Part shown: in pieces, positions 1 through 12,107 of the stretch | Numbering within the stretch: the first letter of the stretch is position 1 | Layout of the letters: every line of letters begins with the position of its first letter | Notes under the pieces: generated by a model | Told to the model about the DNA's origin: nothing | The model's database searches: none | The model's input: the letters and a program-made list of their open reading frames with translations, nothing else | Translations under genes and position numbers: made by a program | Source: Ceratorhiza oryzae-sativae | Taxonomy: Eukaryota > Basidiomycota > Agaricomycetes > Cantharellales > Ceratobasidiaceae | Length of the DNA: 64,000 bases | Direction of reading: 5' to 3' | Assembly (NCBI GenBank): GCA_030998015.1 | Contig: JARWMV010000236.1 | Span: forward strand, 1,116,001-1,180,000

Positions 1-429
1 ATTCTTGATCCACACCTTGATACACTAATGGTTGACGCTACCGGGAACGAGCTGACTGACGAAGCGCTCGCAACCAAGGTCTCGAGCCTGTTGAAAGTGA
101 GAGCCAAAAAGGGTGCCAATGGATCATCCCACTAATAAAATGAACTGGTTCATAGACATTCGAGTCCGCTTGTTTGACTGCAAAAGACACCAGTAGCGGC
201 GAAATTGTTAACATCTTGGGGCTCATTGCGTGAGTAAAGTATTTGATTGACTTGATATGTATTAATGATTCCCCTACGTGGAAATAGGTTGAATATCGAC
301 GATATGCGTGATGGGTTTTACGTGGTTATTCCACGACTTGCGAGCATCGCGACTCTCGCAAATGAATTCAGATCCACGGATGCTTCTTTGGTACAATTGG
401 TGAACGGTATCCTAAAACTTGGCTCATGA
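1..429 (+). CDS. 3' end of an unidentified protein-coding gene (partial)
   Basis: The frame is open from the first base. Proposed exons are 1-96, 156-229 and 288-429, with stop TGA at 427-429. The first intron (97-155) starts GTGAGA, holds an ACTAAT branch-like motif and ends ATAG. The second (230-287) starts GTGAGT and ends ATAG. Splicing gives about 100 codons ending IPRLASIATLANEF...LKLGS. Reading straight through would stop at 133. The piece mixes acidic and aliphatic residues with no signal or membrane segment. I do not recognise the family, and the 5' part lies outside the window. Confidence 0.6.
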
Positions 430-2509
430 ATACTTCTCACACGTTTTGTTGGACTACTGCTCGCTACTCACTTACACTACACATGATATTACATCTTAGT
501 CGTTAGACACGTTCGCCTTTCGTTTAGTACAATACAACGCTCCTTATTTGTCGTGGGCCGTAGAGAATTCATATGGAAACTGCCGACTGGCATATAAAGT
601 TTGGTATTATTAATACAAAAAACCTTACCCAAGGACTCTGTTATGAATATAGGACCGTTGTACATATACCAGAGAAACTTCCGCAGAAATCAAAAGCTAA
701 TCATGACTTAAACTTCCAATTTTAATGCACTATGAGTAGTAGTGGTAACGTGAATGACCACCTCTGCGTGACCATCATATGCAGTTGATCGAGAATTCAG
801 CCCGTGCCTTCTTGAAGAGTATGCCTGCATTGAAATGTCTCCATTCTGTGCACTTTCATGGCTGATGCGCTCTTCTGTTGGTGCATAAAACCCACGCAAC
901 CGAAGTAGTCTTTGAAGAATGTCTATTTGAATATGATATCTGAATGAAACAAGGCATTTACTCACAACCGGGAGCAGGTACACGCCATTATCGCAATGAA
1001 AAATCTATCAGGTTTCGCAAGTTCTAGCCTAGTTATTTGTGCGATGCAGACCAACGTACTCAGATAAGAGGGCAGCTACTTGCGTCTGTGAGGGACCTGT
1101 GGCTTAGTAAAACTATTAGGTGACTATGTGGGACCACAAGTCACCTTCTGTACCGATGTTCCTATAGCAGTTAGGCCAACAGATCCTGAAAAGGGGGTTG
1201 CTGAGAAAGCGCCCATTTGCGCACAAACTCACGTACCCATGACCACCTGTATGCGCATTGTCAAACTATCAAATGGGTTCAAAGTACTGTTTATTTCTGA
1301 AATACTGACCAAAAAGTACCAGGCCCCATCGCGAGTCAAGAGTGTCAATATAGGGGTTCCAGTCCCCTGTTTACTAGTAATCCAAGCCGCAATAAGGTCA
1401 AAGCGAATAATGCCGCTATGGTACGAGTCAGCCTATGTTTCATTTTCATCCCGGTAGCTGCACTTACACTCGTATGCCAAACTTGATACAAATAAGTGTA
1501 CCCAGTTCGCATGGAGACTCGATTGTGATGTCACTACGCAACCAGTCAACACCCCTGGGACTATGGGGTGGGTTAGCCGTCTGCATAGCAACTACGAGCA
1601 CATATACCCACGTGGGTTGTCAATTATCTGGAGCTTCTACGAGTATAGAGGTATCAACCAAAGAAAATAGTAGATAGAAGGCATAGCCCTACAGCAATTT
1701 CGCCTCCGACCAGGACCGCGGGCGGTACTTGAGAACTGACAAATACCAGCAACAGAATGGCAAGTATCCAAAGCCTAAAATTGCGCCCTAGGAATTAGAT
1801 AGCTTCATAATATATCCACGAGCTTACTTTCGTCCCCATATGGCCCAAACCCGAAGGAGTAGAATGGCTAAGAAGTATTTCAATTTATGAGGCATAAATA
1901 CGGGTCTAGGACTCACACATCATAACCGAGTTTGAGAAGATCCCTAGCGCAGCCATCACTCTTATCTCAGCTCTGCATCTACGAAAGAGGCGGTTCTGTG
2001 AATATACCGAACACTCGACACAATTACGAACTTACACCTGGATGTCCGATGTTAGCCTCATAAGGCCTATCAGGCACTCAATAACCACATACCTTCGCTG
2101 TGAGCCTCGGATGGAAAGTAACTAAGGAAAACATCCGTGAGACAAAGTAGGGTCCAAGATCCGAGGAAAACGTACACGATATGTTCAAGCTTAAGGCGCT
2201 CAATCAGCCCGTGCCTGACGAGCAGACTGAAATACTTACATTAAAAAGCAGGGGATAAAATATCTAGTGAGCGTAAAGAGGACTCGCACAAATGTCCAAC
2301 GCGACCCCCAAATGAGCTGAATCTGCAATATATGTTGAGTTAGTGTGTTTGTTTTAGATACTTATGAACTCGCGCATACCTCTCTTCGAGAGGTTAAAGC
2401 TGAGCCGCCGATTTTTCAGTTGTCACGCCTGTTGGACTACTTGAATAGCTCACCTATGTCGTAGGCTAGAAATGTAAACGCGGCCACTAAGGTCATTTAT
2501 GAGCTATGC
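430..2509. other. Gene-poor stretch, nothing recognised
   Basis: About 2.1 kb with stops scattered through all six frames. The longest open stretches are about 110 codons or fewer, have no family resemblance and no usable splice structure. It looks more AT-rich than the flanking genes. I saw no tRNA-like cloverleaf, terminal inverted repeat or transposase motif. A decayed transposon cannot be excluded by eye. Confidence 0.5.
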
Positions 2510-2809
2510 TTATAGCTTGATTCCAACCACATGGCTCTCACCCATCATGTACTTGGCGAGCTTGAGGGCTTCCAGTGACTCTCTAAGTGCTTCGATTGGG
2601 TTTTGTGGAATGGGTGGCCCTCGCTTGTCCAACGAATGCTCCAGCCACACTAAAACCTCGGTTGACAAGTCCATATCAACTGCGCTTGGAATGCCAGGAG
2701 GGCGGTCAGAAAGAATAGAGGAAGGATAGAAACGAGATAGAAGCGAGAGGTGGTCGGACTTCAGGTTTAAATATGCATCAACAGTGGTCGCGTCCGACCC
2801 AGTTCCTCT
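2510..2809 (-). other. Open fragment, possible exon or gene remnant
   Basis: On the minus strand the frame from 2809 to the TAA at 2512-2510 stays open for about 98 codons and reads like real protein, with charged amphipathic helices such as LVWLEHSLDKRGPPIPQNP and EALRESLEALKLAKYMM. The same frame continues upstream beyond one TGA at 2815-2813 for about 40 more codons, so an interrupted gene is possible. No start codon, clear splice acceptor or neighbouring exon was found. The product is unknown. Confidence 0.3.
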
Positions 2810-2815
2810 CGGTCA

Positions 2816-3586
2816 AACGTTATGTCGACCCATCGGTTGTTTCCGTCTTGCGCCACGAGGGAAATCGATCAAAACCCCATAAGCTAATTTTGAACAGAAC
2901 AGGTTCGGAGTTGTCCAGTATTTCTGTGTTTGATGCACTTTCGTGATTTTATGTGAGTAATTCGTTGAACGCTGGCCTCAATGGGAAGGCACCTGATCCA
3001 TTCAGTCATCGACGACCTGTTTCCCGATCCAAATACACGTTTTCTAGGGAATGGTACGGCCGGTGGCGGACTATTGAGCCCGCGATGAACCTTCCGCGAT
3101 CGCCGGATATGAGCATATGGGTAAAACTCGGTTACACCAGCGAAATGCATTCACCCGCCGCAATGAGGTGCCCTGGGTGACGCTGCGAAAATTTTGAAAA
3201 CCTGGAACAGGAACAGGATAAACACATCTATAATAGCTAGACCAGGGTGGGGATCGGCAATTAGGCCGGGTTTTAGGATGGACGTCGTTGGTGGAGATCC
3301 GACTTCATTCACATATCTCTCGGGCCTGCTTTACCTTGGGTATTGATTCCGCGTCGAGTTGTATCGGGTAAACTATCGTCCAAAAAATATTGGCACCGCG
3401 CGGCTCCCTCGGAGGACACAAGCCACCTTAGCTCGGAATTAAATACCGAGCTGGTCATCGTGTCAAAAATAGGGACGTCACCGCGAACGTAAACCAAACG
3501 CCCAGGGGTCGTGTTTGGTTGAATTGAAAACACGGCAGGATGCATGTATATTCCAAGTGATATTTTGTTACTCTGAAGCATAGTTT
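2816..3586. other. Intergenic stretch downstream of CCT2
   Basis: Short overlapping open frames lie on both strands (2884-3150 minus, 2953-3180 plus). None resembles a known family and they exclude one another. The first part is the upstream continuation of the fragment at 2510-2809. The 3' untranslated region of CCT2 should fall near its right end. Nothing else was recognised. Confidence 0.45.
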
Positions 3587-5620
3587 CTACATAGCCTCCC
3601 GCTTCCGGGGTGTCGCACGTAAGATTGTGTCTACTCTGTGGTGTAATATGAGAATCGTTGGGTGTAGCATGACCGTCAGGCACTCACCGGATAATCATTT
3701 CCGCCGCCTCGCTCGCGCTGTTCACAACCTGCCGCTTGAGCTTGTAGCTCTCGGTGATACCAAGCTCTTGCATAGACCCGATCGTCGCTGCGTTCATATC
3801 TATATGGTACATTCAGGAGAGGGACCAACAGTTCTGTAGGGTTCACATACCTAAACCCGATTCGCTCTTCCCAGCATGGTGAGCTGCCCTCAGCCGAGCG
3901 ACCAGATCAGATGAGTCGTACCCGGCGTTGTCAGCGAGGATAGTAGGGATCTAGGCATACACTCTAGTTTATCATCTGACGCAATATATGCGCGTGGCTC
4001 ACCTGTCGCAATGCTCGCGCAAAGGATTCGACAGCAATTGCTTTTTTCCCTTCAACTGTCTTCGCCGCCTCTTCTACTGCACAGCTCATAAGCATCTCCG
4101 AGCATCCGCCACCAAGGACGATTCGGGTCTCTTTTACGGTTTGGGAAAGAACGCTCAGAGCATCATGCAACGATCGTTCAGCCTCGTCAACCATCTGTGA
4201 TGTGGAACCACGAAGCACAACGGTGCAGGCTTCACCCGCCGCAACCCCCGAAAATTTAATCAACTGCAGCCGTATTGGTTAGAACTGAATGGATAGATTG
4301 AATACATATCACAACGTGCCTTGTCTTCCCCAATCATAATCTCTTCAATCAAATCGCACTTTCCGAGCTTGACTAGCTCCGGTCGGTCAAAGGTACTCGC
4401 AATTTCACCACCGGTGACCAAACTTAATCGTTCGACACCCTCGAAGTCGGCATGCTCAATGACCATAATCCCAGCCTCAGTTAGCAGGGACTCCGGGTAA
4501 TTATAAATGAGCTGTCGATTGACGAATACGTTTATACCGTGGGCAGCAATCGCTTGCACCTTCGCCTTCATCTTTTCGCGCTCGGCACGTTCAAGTTCAG
4601 CGAGTTCGCCAGTTCCGTGTACTTTAACACGTGCACCAAATATTTTGATCTTGTCGGTGTCCATTGCTGGGTAACGGGAGTCAACTCAGAGTGTGGTTCA
4701 AGGTCGGCATGTGGAGAACCTACAAGTATTGGCAATCAGAATTTTGGCGTTCTCAAGCCGTCTAGGGCTATTGACAGCGAGCGATTTGTTGAGAATGAAG
4801 CCTGATTGCTATTAAACAAAATCCGAGTACTTTAAGCAACCACTGTACCTTCATCAAGGTAAGAGTCTGTAAGTTTTCCGCCAAGTTTCTTGATTATTTG
4901 GATGTGTTCAAGATCTGTCGACCCCTACAAACCACACATGATGAGTTTATACTGAGGGAACCGAACGCGGACGTACCTTCAATCTTAGGACAGCGTCCAC
5001 CGCTAGGTTTGCGAAATAATCCTTGTCTTGGGATAGCACTTTGGACGAAAGAGTGGTGCGTGCAATGTTAAATAAGTCCGTACGGAACCTCTCTGCGTCG
5101 GCCCTGATGGACAATGTCATTTCAGTTGCAACCCGGGTCAATTGGCTACTCACCCATTATCGACCGCAGATGCTTCAAGTGCCCTTAACGCGGCAGCACT
5201 GGCGATTCTGTAACCCTCAATGATCGTCTGTGGATGTATCTTGGCCATCACAAGCTTCTCCGCTTCTCGCAGTAGCTCAGACGCAAGCACGCAGACACTA
5301 GTAGTTCCGTCGCCGACTTCGTCATCTTGCACTTTGGAGATGTTAACAAGAATTTTGGCTGCAGCGTTATCCAATTGGATAGATTTGAGGATAGTGGCGC
5401 CATCATTTGTGACATTGACTTCGCCAGTTGAGCCTGACTGGAGGATTTTATTCATGCCTTTGGGCCCTAGGGTAGATTTAATCATGTCTCCGATAGCCAT
5501 TGCACCGACAAATGACGAGAGACGGGCAGTCTCGGCGCGTTCTTCAGTAGCCTGTACGGGTGTAAGCTATATTTTAAGGCCTTAAATGGTTCAACTTACT
5601 TCTTCGCCAAAGATATTCAT
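3587..5620 (-). CDS. CCT2: T-complex protein 1 subunit beta (CCT2)
   Basis: Beta subunit of the cytosolic chaperonin TRiC/CCT, the ATP-driven folding ring for actin, tubulin and other clients. Ten exons: 5620-5600, 5551-5154, 5103-4977, 4924-4849, 4801-4724, 4666-4320, 4263-4003, 3950-3851, 3799-3688 and 3635-3587. They give 522 residues, close to the usual ~527. Group II chaperonin motifs are present: TLGPKGM (34-40), NDGATIL (56-62), the ATPase motif GDGTT (87-91), and later GGGCSEM. The start MNIFGEE matches the family, as does the end VDTILRA. Intron 6 (4264-4319) begins GC, not GT (AAG|GCACGT). No GT donor keeps the conserved join from GEDK to LIKFSG. Divergent from uL24m with 275 bp between starts. 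The family assignment is very secure. Confidence 0.96.
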
Positions 5621-5694
5621 AATGATGAGGTTAGAGACGCGAATCGAAAAGTGGACGCGTCGGAAAGGGTTTAGATTACATACAATATGAGCGG

Positions 5695-5702
5695 TCACGT
5701 GA
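5695..5702. promoter_or_regulatory. Palindromic E-box TCACGTGA, candidate promoter element
   Basis: A perfect 8-bp palindrome in the shared promoter of CCT2 and uL24m, 75 bp upstream of the CCT2 start codon. The core CACGTG is the classic bHLH site. The identical octamer sits 46 bp upstream of the RPA135 start. That a factor uses it is inference. Confidence 0.35.
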
Positions 5703-5895
5703 AATTTCCCTCTATTTGGCGCCCACCTACTCGTACAACTTTCACGGCTGATCTTCAGCTCGCTCTTTGTTGAGCAAGGTTAACGGGATTACGAAAGGCA
5801 CAAATAAACAAATAAAACACAAGGTTAGCTAAATTTATGCCTATTAGTATTACTATAGGCACCAACATAGTCAATCTCTGTAGGAGTCCATCGAA

Positions 5896-7265
5896 ATGAG
5901 TCGATACTTGACCCTCTCCCGAGTCACAAAGCATTTTGGACACTTGACAAGCGGGCCTAAATACTACCAACGGACCAGAATACCTAGTGTTCTCAATCCC
6001 CGACCAAATATACCAAAACCAAGTGATCGCATCAAGTACTGGAACATCGTACCCGGAGATTTTGTTCGAGTTGTTCAGGGTGCACATGCCGATTCTCAGA
6101 AACGAGAGGTGCTGAGTGTAGACAAAATCAGAACACGGTTCGGCTCAAAGGAATTGGCGTAAGTACCATTTATCCTTATTGGATTGGCCTTCCCTCATAC
6201 ATTAACATTATTCTTCAGAGAATCAACGCTGGCAATATTCGTATCAACACACCTATTCACTACTCTAACCTACAACTATTCGTTGGGGAGTACGAGTTTC
6301 CCCCCAAAGACGGAGAGAAGCCAAAGACGGTGGAGTGCGATTACTCATTTTCTCTGAAGCATGTTCCCTCATCCCCCCGTTCCATTAGTGTATATGCTAC
6401 ACGACTCTCTACTTCTGCTCCAGTCTATCTCCCCGCAGCTCGACGTTGGATCTGGAATCGATATGCAGCTGGCACTTCCCCCCAGATACCTACTCCTGAA
6501 GGTGTTGCTCCCCGAAAAAATCGAATCAAAATTACATGGCCAACCATCATCCGACGCACACTTCCTAGCAAGGGTACAGGTTTCATCCATATTGCTATCT
6601 AGACACAGGTATTGACGTGCATATCAGAGTTCGACCATGACACACCTGCGAGCGTAGCCAAAGAAATAACATGGAAACCTGCCAATCTCTCTCAATATGA
6701 ACTCTATCCACCTTATTTCCATATTCCAGCGCCCGAGTCCGAACAGCGAATCACGCCGGAGCAAAAGGAACTTGCAGCAAGAGCACGAGCCATACAAGAC
6801 GCCTACATACGGGGAGAGGTTGATGCGAGCGTCCCGATGGAACAGTACCTTGCTCGAGAGCTCTCGAATCCACACTCTCGTGCGAAGAAACAGGCACGCT
6901 GGCAGGAGGCCAGAGCTGAGAGTGACAGGTTACGAGTCAGGTTTATGAGGGCGGCGAAGGAGGCTCGAGCTTCTGGTGGTAAGACGGTGTTCCTAGAACG
7001 AATCTCGCTGGGAACTAACGACCGACGCTCAGGCTCTGTCACCACGGTGGGGTTGGGTCTGACGAAGGCGCAAGCTGCACGTGAGGCCACGTTTTTGTTT
7101 GAGGCACACGTCCGCAAAACCGAGAAGGTTCGCCAACGAGAGAAAGCTGTACAGCGCGGTGCCGTCGCGAAACTCGAGAGAAAGAAGGCAAGAAAGGCCC
7201 GCAAAGCGGCGAAGAGGGAACAGGCACTCAGGGGTTTGGTCCTCGGCCTGCGCCAAATCAGGTAG
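5896..7265 (+). CDS. Mitochondrial large-subunit ribosomal protein uL24m
   Basis: Component of the mitoribosome large subunit (yeast counterpart Mrpl40). Exons 5896-6158, 6221-6573 and 6628-7265 give 417 residues. The N-terminus is basic and low in acidic residues, as in mitochondrial presequences. A KOW-type region follows, with IKYWNIVPGDFVRVVQG near residues 43-59 and LQLFVGEYEFPP. The C-terminal third is a long Lys/Arg/Ala-rich helical tail, which makes it much longer than bacterial L24 (~100 residues) but typical for fungi. At intron 1 both AGs of TTCAGAG are possible acceptors. Only the second (ending 6220) joins in frame with GC|A. Divergent from CCT2. Confidence 0.85.
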
Positions 7266-7398
7266 TGCCTGCCTCATCGTCTATATGATTATGTCTTTAT
7301 TCTGTCCGAGCAACAAAAGTCGATTGAAAAAGAGTGATTTGCCCGCTGATAGCAACTGGATAATAGCATCTGTGAAACCCCAAATAGGCAAGCTCAAC

Positions 7399-9053
7399 TC
7401 AAAAATGGATTACATCCGCAAACCATCCTACGACCGCAAAACTCGCGATACTACCACACATCAGTCCTCCAGTAAGGCTGAATTGGGCAACTGCTGCAGC
7501 AGTATCCACCTGTTCAGTCCGGATTCGCCCATTATGCTCGGTTGAAGAGGCAGCCATCATGCAGAGACTACAGCAGTGTCCGTTGGTTAGACCAAGAAGT
7601 GCGACCAGCACGTAAAACGCAAAGTCTGAGTTGATTAAGGGTGTCTCTCCATCTAGACTTATGCCTATGAGTTCTCCTGATGGTGTACGAATGTTGCACA
7701 TAAGCAGTATCGGGATAAAAGCGAGTCGAAGTAGTGAATATGTAGCAAGCTGGCGGCGGCCCCATATTCTGACAGCTGGGTATGCACATGAAGCTCTTCC
7801 AAGGTAGTCCGCAACATTGAAGACGAAGAAGTGGAGGACGGTAAACAATGTAGGGGTCAGCAAGTTATTGGATGACACCGGAGCGACGTAAGCTGTGACC
7901 GGAGGGAAAACAGCCTGCCAGGAACATTAGTTTAGTATAGAATACACACTATTGACACTCACAAGTGTGATAGTGAAGCAAAACCAGACAGCCAAGTTGT
8001 AAAGCTTGTTGATCTTGGCAACCTCCCAAATGCTCACTCGGCCTCTTGCCTGTGGAACCTCTACGCCAAGGTCTTCTACTGGAGACATGATTTCCGCATG
8101 TTCTCTCTCGCGTGTGGGGTCCTCTTCGTCACTATACTCTGGCTGGTCTGGCTCTTCCACGAGCAAAACATTGCCGGCCTCCCATCTCTGAACGACCTCG
8201 GTATACTCTGGAGTCTTGAGTAGCACCGAATGGAAGATCAAGCCGAACAACACAAAGACGGTCGATAGTGCAAAGAACACAGCCGCTGGTGCCGCCTGAG
8301 CCTCATGAGAATCCCCGCTCGGCCCCGACTTGGCTGAGGAGAAAAGAACGCCAAGAAGTTGCACGGCACTGACGACCACACCGACTGCCCCCTGACCTGC
8401 AAAACATGCTTGCATCGCGCCTGGTCCAAATAGTGCTGCCAGGGCGACAACAGTCGTGTTGAGCACGCTGGCCCCAACTGCCAAAAGCACACCTACAACC
8501 ATGACAAACCAAAAGTAGGACATTCCGGTCGTACTAGATAGAGTCGACAGAGTCAGGACTAGGAATAGTATTGTGAGACCTGCAGACGAGGCGCGGATAC
8601 GATAGGTCTTGGAGGCCGTGGCGGCCGTGGCGGTCACATAGATGAGCATTAGGAAGTTTACGACTTGGTACGAGACACATAGGTAGGAGCTAAACGCCGC
8701 TCTCACGGGAGACCTAGCGAGGCGAGAGAGGAAGTATGGCATTGCGGTGATCAAACCTATGTTCCAAGGTCAGTTTAATGCAACAGCGGAAACACGATTT
8801 GCATACCATTCCAGGGGAGAAGGAAACAAGCTCCAAGAACTATAAATACTACTTGGATTGGCTTTCGGGCCCGTGGATCGCGTGGCGGAGGTAGCGTTAA
8901 CGAGTGAGACAATCCTGAAATATGGGACCGTGCAAGTGATATTTGAGACTGAACAAGTGGGTCGTATTCGTTCTCATCATCTCTCTCATGTGGTGAATAT
9001 AGTCTTTCTCGTTCCTCATCGCCGGACGTTGTGCGTCGAGCATGAAAAGACAT
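7399..9053 (-). CDS. Equilibrative nucleoside transporter (ENT/SLC29 family)
   Basis: Membrane carrier for nucleosides; the fungal member is Fun26, on the vacuole. Exons 9053-8807, 8756-7963 and 7914-7399 give 518 residues. A hydrophilic Ser/Arg-rich N-terminus of about 65 residues precedes the family hallmark FLLPWNG just before exon 2. About eleven hydrophobic segments follow, including the stretch VVVGVLLAVGASVLNTTVVAL, with an acidic cytosolic loop (PDQPEYSDEEDP) between the two halves. The C-terminal half carries NVADYLGR and LLGLTNGH, typical of ENTs. Both introns are about 50 bp and GT-AG. Convergent with uL24m, tail to tail. Confidence 0.9.
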
Positions 9054-9274
9054 GGCAGTGGTGTGGCAGTCAGGTTCCGATCAAACTTGAGAGGGCTTGA
9101 AATGGTAGTCACCCAAATAAACGCAACTTGGCGCTAAATGAAGGGGGTGACTGAAATTCATAGCGTACGTTGCGTGCATAAAATTGGGAGCATATCGCAT
9201 ACACAACCAAACGAGGATAATACAGGTGGCCTTGGTCGAGCCAGACGCGGAAAAATGACGCAAATACATGCCAT

Positions 9275-10093
9275 TTATACCTTGAAACCCCTCGACTTTC
9301 TGCGGCCACGAGCCCGCTCGAACTGATAGCCGTGTTAGTGGAGATCGTGCTGTATAAACGGCTAGCTTACTTTGCGGCCCTTCGAAATAACATAGGGCTT
9401 CTTGTTTTTGTGTGGACCTGACGATCGCTTGAGCGTATGGACGGGATACAGATGGGTTTACTTACCCATTCCGAAATGCTTGACGGCCTCACGGGTATTG
9501 CGCTTGCCACGCAAAAGGATGGTGTTGGATCCAGTTGGCGCACGGAGCGCGAGCTGATCCAAAGTGAGCACCTCTCCGCCTGAGTTCAGAATGCGCTCCC
9601 GAGCCGCACGGGTGAAACGGAGAGCAGCAATGGAGAGTTTTGGAACCTCCAACAGCCTATTGTCGTCGGTGACGGTTCCAACTGTCACAATAACTTTTTT
9701 CTCGGCATCCGGATAGCTGGATGTTTCTTTCGTGATGCGGGAAAGGGAGATAGGGGGCTTGTTGATCTTGGAGAGGAACAAGCGGCGGAGGATGACCTAT
9801 AGTTAATTACAGAAATGTGTCAACTGGATAAGTATAAATATTTCCATAGTATTCACCTTGTTGAATTTTGCATCTGTGCGGCGGGCGAGGAACCGGTAGA
9901 GCTGGGGATTCAGGATTAAGCACGGGGCCTCGATAAAGAAAGAAATGAGCGGACCTTGACCAAGAGCAAGAGGTAGGGGTCCTCGCTCTTGGGTGCGGTC
10001 CTATTGCCCTTCTTGACGTGGTGGCGCTCGAGATCAATACCCTGCTCGAGCTTCAGCAAAAAAACTCGTCATTATGTGCAACACACTCACCAT
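9275..10093 (-). CDS. RPL18: 60S ribosomal protein eL18
   Basis: Cytosolic large-subunit ribosomal protein. Six coding exons: 10093-10091 (the ATG alone), 10041-9955, 9901-9857, 9796-9466, 9417-9371 and 9322-9275. They give 186 residues, the same length as yeast Rpl18. It reads [20 protein letters not shown], then [11 protein letters not shown], and ends with a basic [15 protein letters not shown]. Intron 1 follows the start codon directly, a common arrangement for fungal ribosomal protein genes. The donor of intron 2 is the weak GTCCGC. Divergent from the Tra2-like gene with about 210 bp between starts. Confidence 0.96.
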
Positions 10094-10303
10094 CTTGGTC
10101 GGCGGTGCTCAGCAGTTGATTTTGTTGATGGCAAAGGAGTTGCTTCCGGAGAACACGGATCACAATGGTCCTCAGTAGCCCCAAGTCGGCTGACATCAGC
10201 TTCAGGGCAGGCCCAATGTGAAGGTGCTGGGTGGCGAATGGACCTTAGCGCCGCGCTGTTCGAACTTCCCTCCATCAACAACAACGGAAGGCAACTTTTC
10301 AAA

Positions 10304-11631
10304 ATGATGGCAAGTCCCATTATCAGTAGCTTGGCTGCCCGTGCGTTCTAATGCTGCTGCTCCCCAGTTTGACAATGACCCTCGCAACGCGGACCCCTAC
10401 ACAGAAGGGCCATACAATGCACCTCCTCGCCCTGACTCGCGCAACGGAGAACCGGTGCCCTCCCGCGGTCGCTCTCGCAGCAGGAGTCCGCCTCGCCGTG
10501 ACCGTAGTCCTCGTCGGTATTCGCCGCCTCCCCGCAGGCGTTCGCCTCCACCGCGTCCTCGTGGAGCACCGGTATGTCAGGCGCTTATTCGAAAATTGAA
10601 CAATCGCTTATCCTTGCCCAACTTTTACAGAGCGCGAAGCCTTCTCCGGTGGTTGGAGTCTTTGGACTAAGCATCCGCACACAAGAACGTGATCTGGACG
10701 AAGAGTTTAGTCGCTTTGGTCGCGTTGAGAAGGTGACCATCGTGTACGACCAGCGGGTAAGTGACTTTGCCTTATCTAAGGTCATGAGAGTTTGAGATGT
10801 GTCGGTGTCGATGTTACACAACCTTGATACGGCTTGTTATATTCTCACGAGCTATTCGAGGACGCTCGACCTCGCAGGCATCCAGGGTCTAGTCTCGTGA
10901 TCCATACGCTCAAATATTATATCCTTCTCTATTGTTAACATGCCATCGCTAACCTTCGTGCTAGACTGACCGCTCACGTGGATTTGGATTCGTCAGGATG
11001 AGTAGTGTCGAAGAAGGTATGTACTCTGTTCTGTGTCATGTTGGCTGGTTCTGACGTCAAATGTCGTAGCCACCCAATGTGTCCAAGAGCTGAATGGACT
11101 GGTAAGTTTGATGACCCTTTGATGGTTCATGAGCTTTGATTGACTTTCCTTGTGTTGCAGGATTTGAACGGACGTAGGATTCGCGTAGATTTTTCAACAA
11201 CCGAAAAGCCGCATGCCCCGGTAGGTGCCTTCATACTCAATCTTAGTGCATGTTTTTCTGAGCGGGATTCGATAGACTCCTGGAGAGTACATGGGCTTCA
11301 GGTCCGTTTTTTTTTTCGTATGTTGAATCTTGCTCACGACTCACATAGGCGCTCCGACAACGACGATCGTCGTCGATCCGACCGTCACTATGACGGACAT
11401 GGCCGAGATCGTGAACACGGGCGTGACAGCCGGGATGGGCGGGACTGGCGCGATCGGGATTACGGCCGCCGCGATCACAGGGATCGAGAATACCGAGATC
11501 GTCGCTCCCCTCGTCGCTCTCCTTCTCCCCCTCGCCGTAAGCGTAGCTACAGTCGCTCCCCACCTCGCGGGACTGGATCTAGCCCTTCGCGTCGCGACGA
11601 TGTCCAGCCTGACAGTGGCAGGCGTTGGTAA
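10304..11631 (+). CDS. Tra2-like SR splicing regulator (RRM protein)
   Basis: Nuclear RNA-binding protein that promotes exon inclusion. Proposed exons: 10304-10309, 10368-10571, 10631-10756, 10965-11016, 11070-11101, 11161-11220, 11276-11301 and 11349-11631 (262 residues). An Arg/Ser/Pro-rich region (about 40-68) precedes one RRM (about 75-152) with VFGLSI (RNP2) and SRGFGFVRM (RNP1). A second RS/RD-rich tail (about 172-262) follows. This RS-RRM-RS order is that of Transformer-2. The only usable start is ATGATG followed by GCAAGT, so intron 1 (10310-10367) needs a GC donor; it has TTCTAATG and CCCCAG at its end. The start is the least certain part. Confidence 0.85.
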
Positions 11632-12107
11632 ATGGCCCCACAGTCTCCCCTTTTTGGACTATTTTCTTCAAAGCAAAGCCTCCTAAGTTTCAAACTATTT
11701 CTCATCAATGTCCGCGTCGAGTCGGCAGAACGGTGTTGGTTCATGTCAAGTCCTCCAATGATCGCGCTGTAACTTTTGGTCCCACCTGCAAATTGACAAG
11801 ACCGTCTCATTCGAGTGCAATATGTTCCAAACGCAAGATTTCTATCAGAAATATCATTGTTCGCCACCAACGATACCCCAACCGAAATCTGCGAGGTGAG
11901 TACCAAGTTTGGTCATCTATCTTCCGGGCCGCAAATCCGGCCAATACCCTTACACAAACAGGAGGGTCTACAGCGTCCTGTATTAGTGAAAAAAAATATA
12001 ATATATTGAGCCACATAGCCATGTTACGTAATTACGCCAGCCCAATCTCTCCACTCACGTGATATTAATTTTGAGCGCATTCTCCGTTCCTCAGTCCTTC
12101 GACAAAA
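11632..12107. promoter_or_regulatory. Intergenic region: Tra2 3' end and RPA135 promoter
   Basis: No convincing coding sequence. The palindrome TCACGTGA lies at 12055-12062, 46 bp before the RPA135 start, and matches the octamer between CCT2 and uL24m. Promoter function is inferred from position only. Confidence 0.4.

Noticed and set aside
1128..1677. Two plus-strand frames of 109 and 80 codons
   Set aside because: No splice links, no motif, and composition like the surrounding noncoding DNA.
2884..3180. Overlapping open frames on both strands; possible tRNA-related sequence
   Set aside because: The two frames exclude each other, and no acceptor stem or T-arm pairing could be drawn.
3309..3683. 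Minus-strand open frame of 124 codons
   Set aside because: It overlaps the last CCT2 exon (3635-3587) in another frame. The CCT2 splice pattern explains the sequence better and the extra residues look random.
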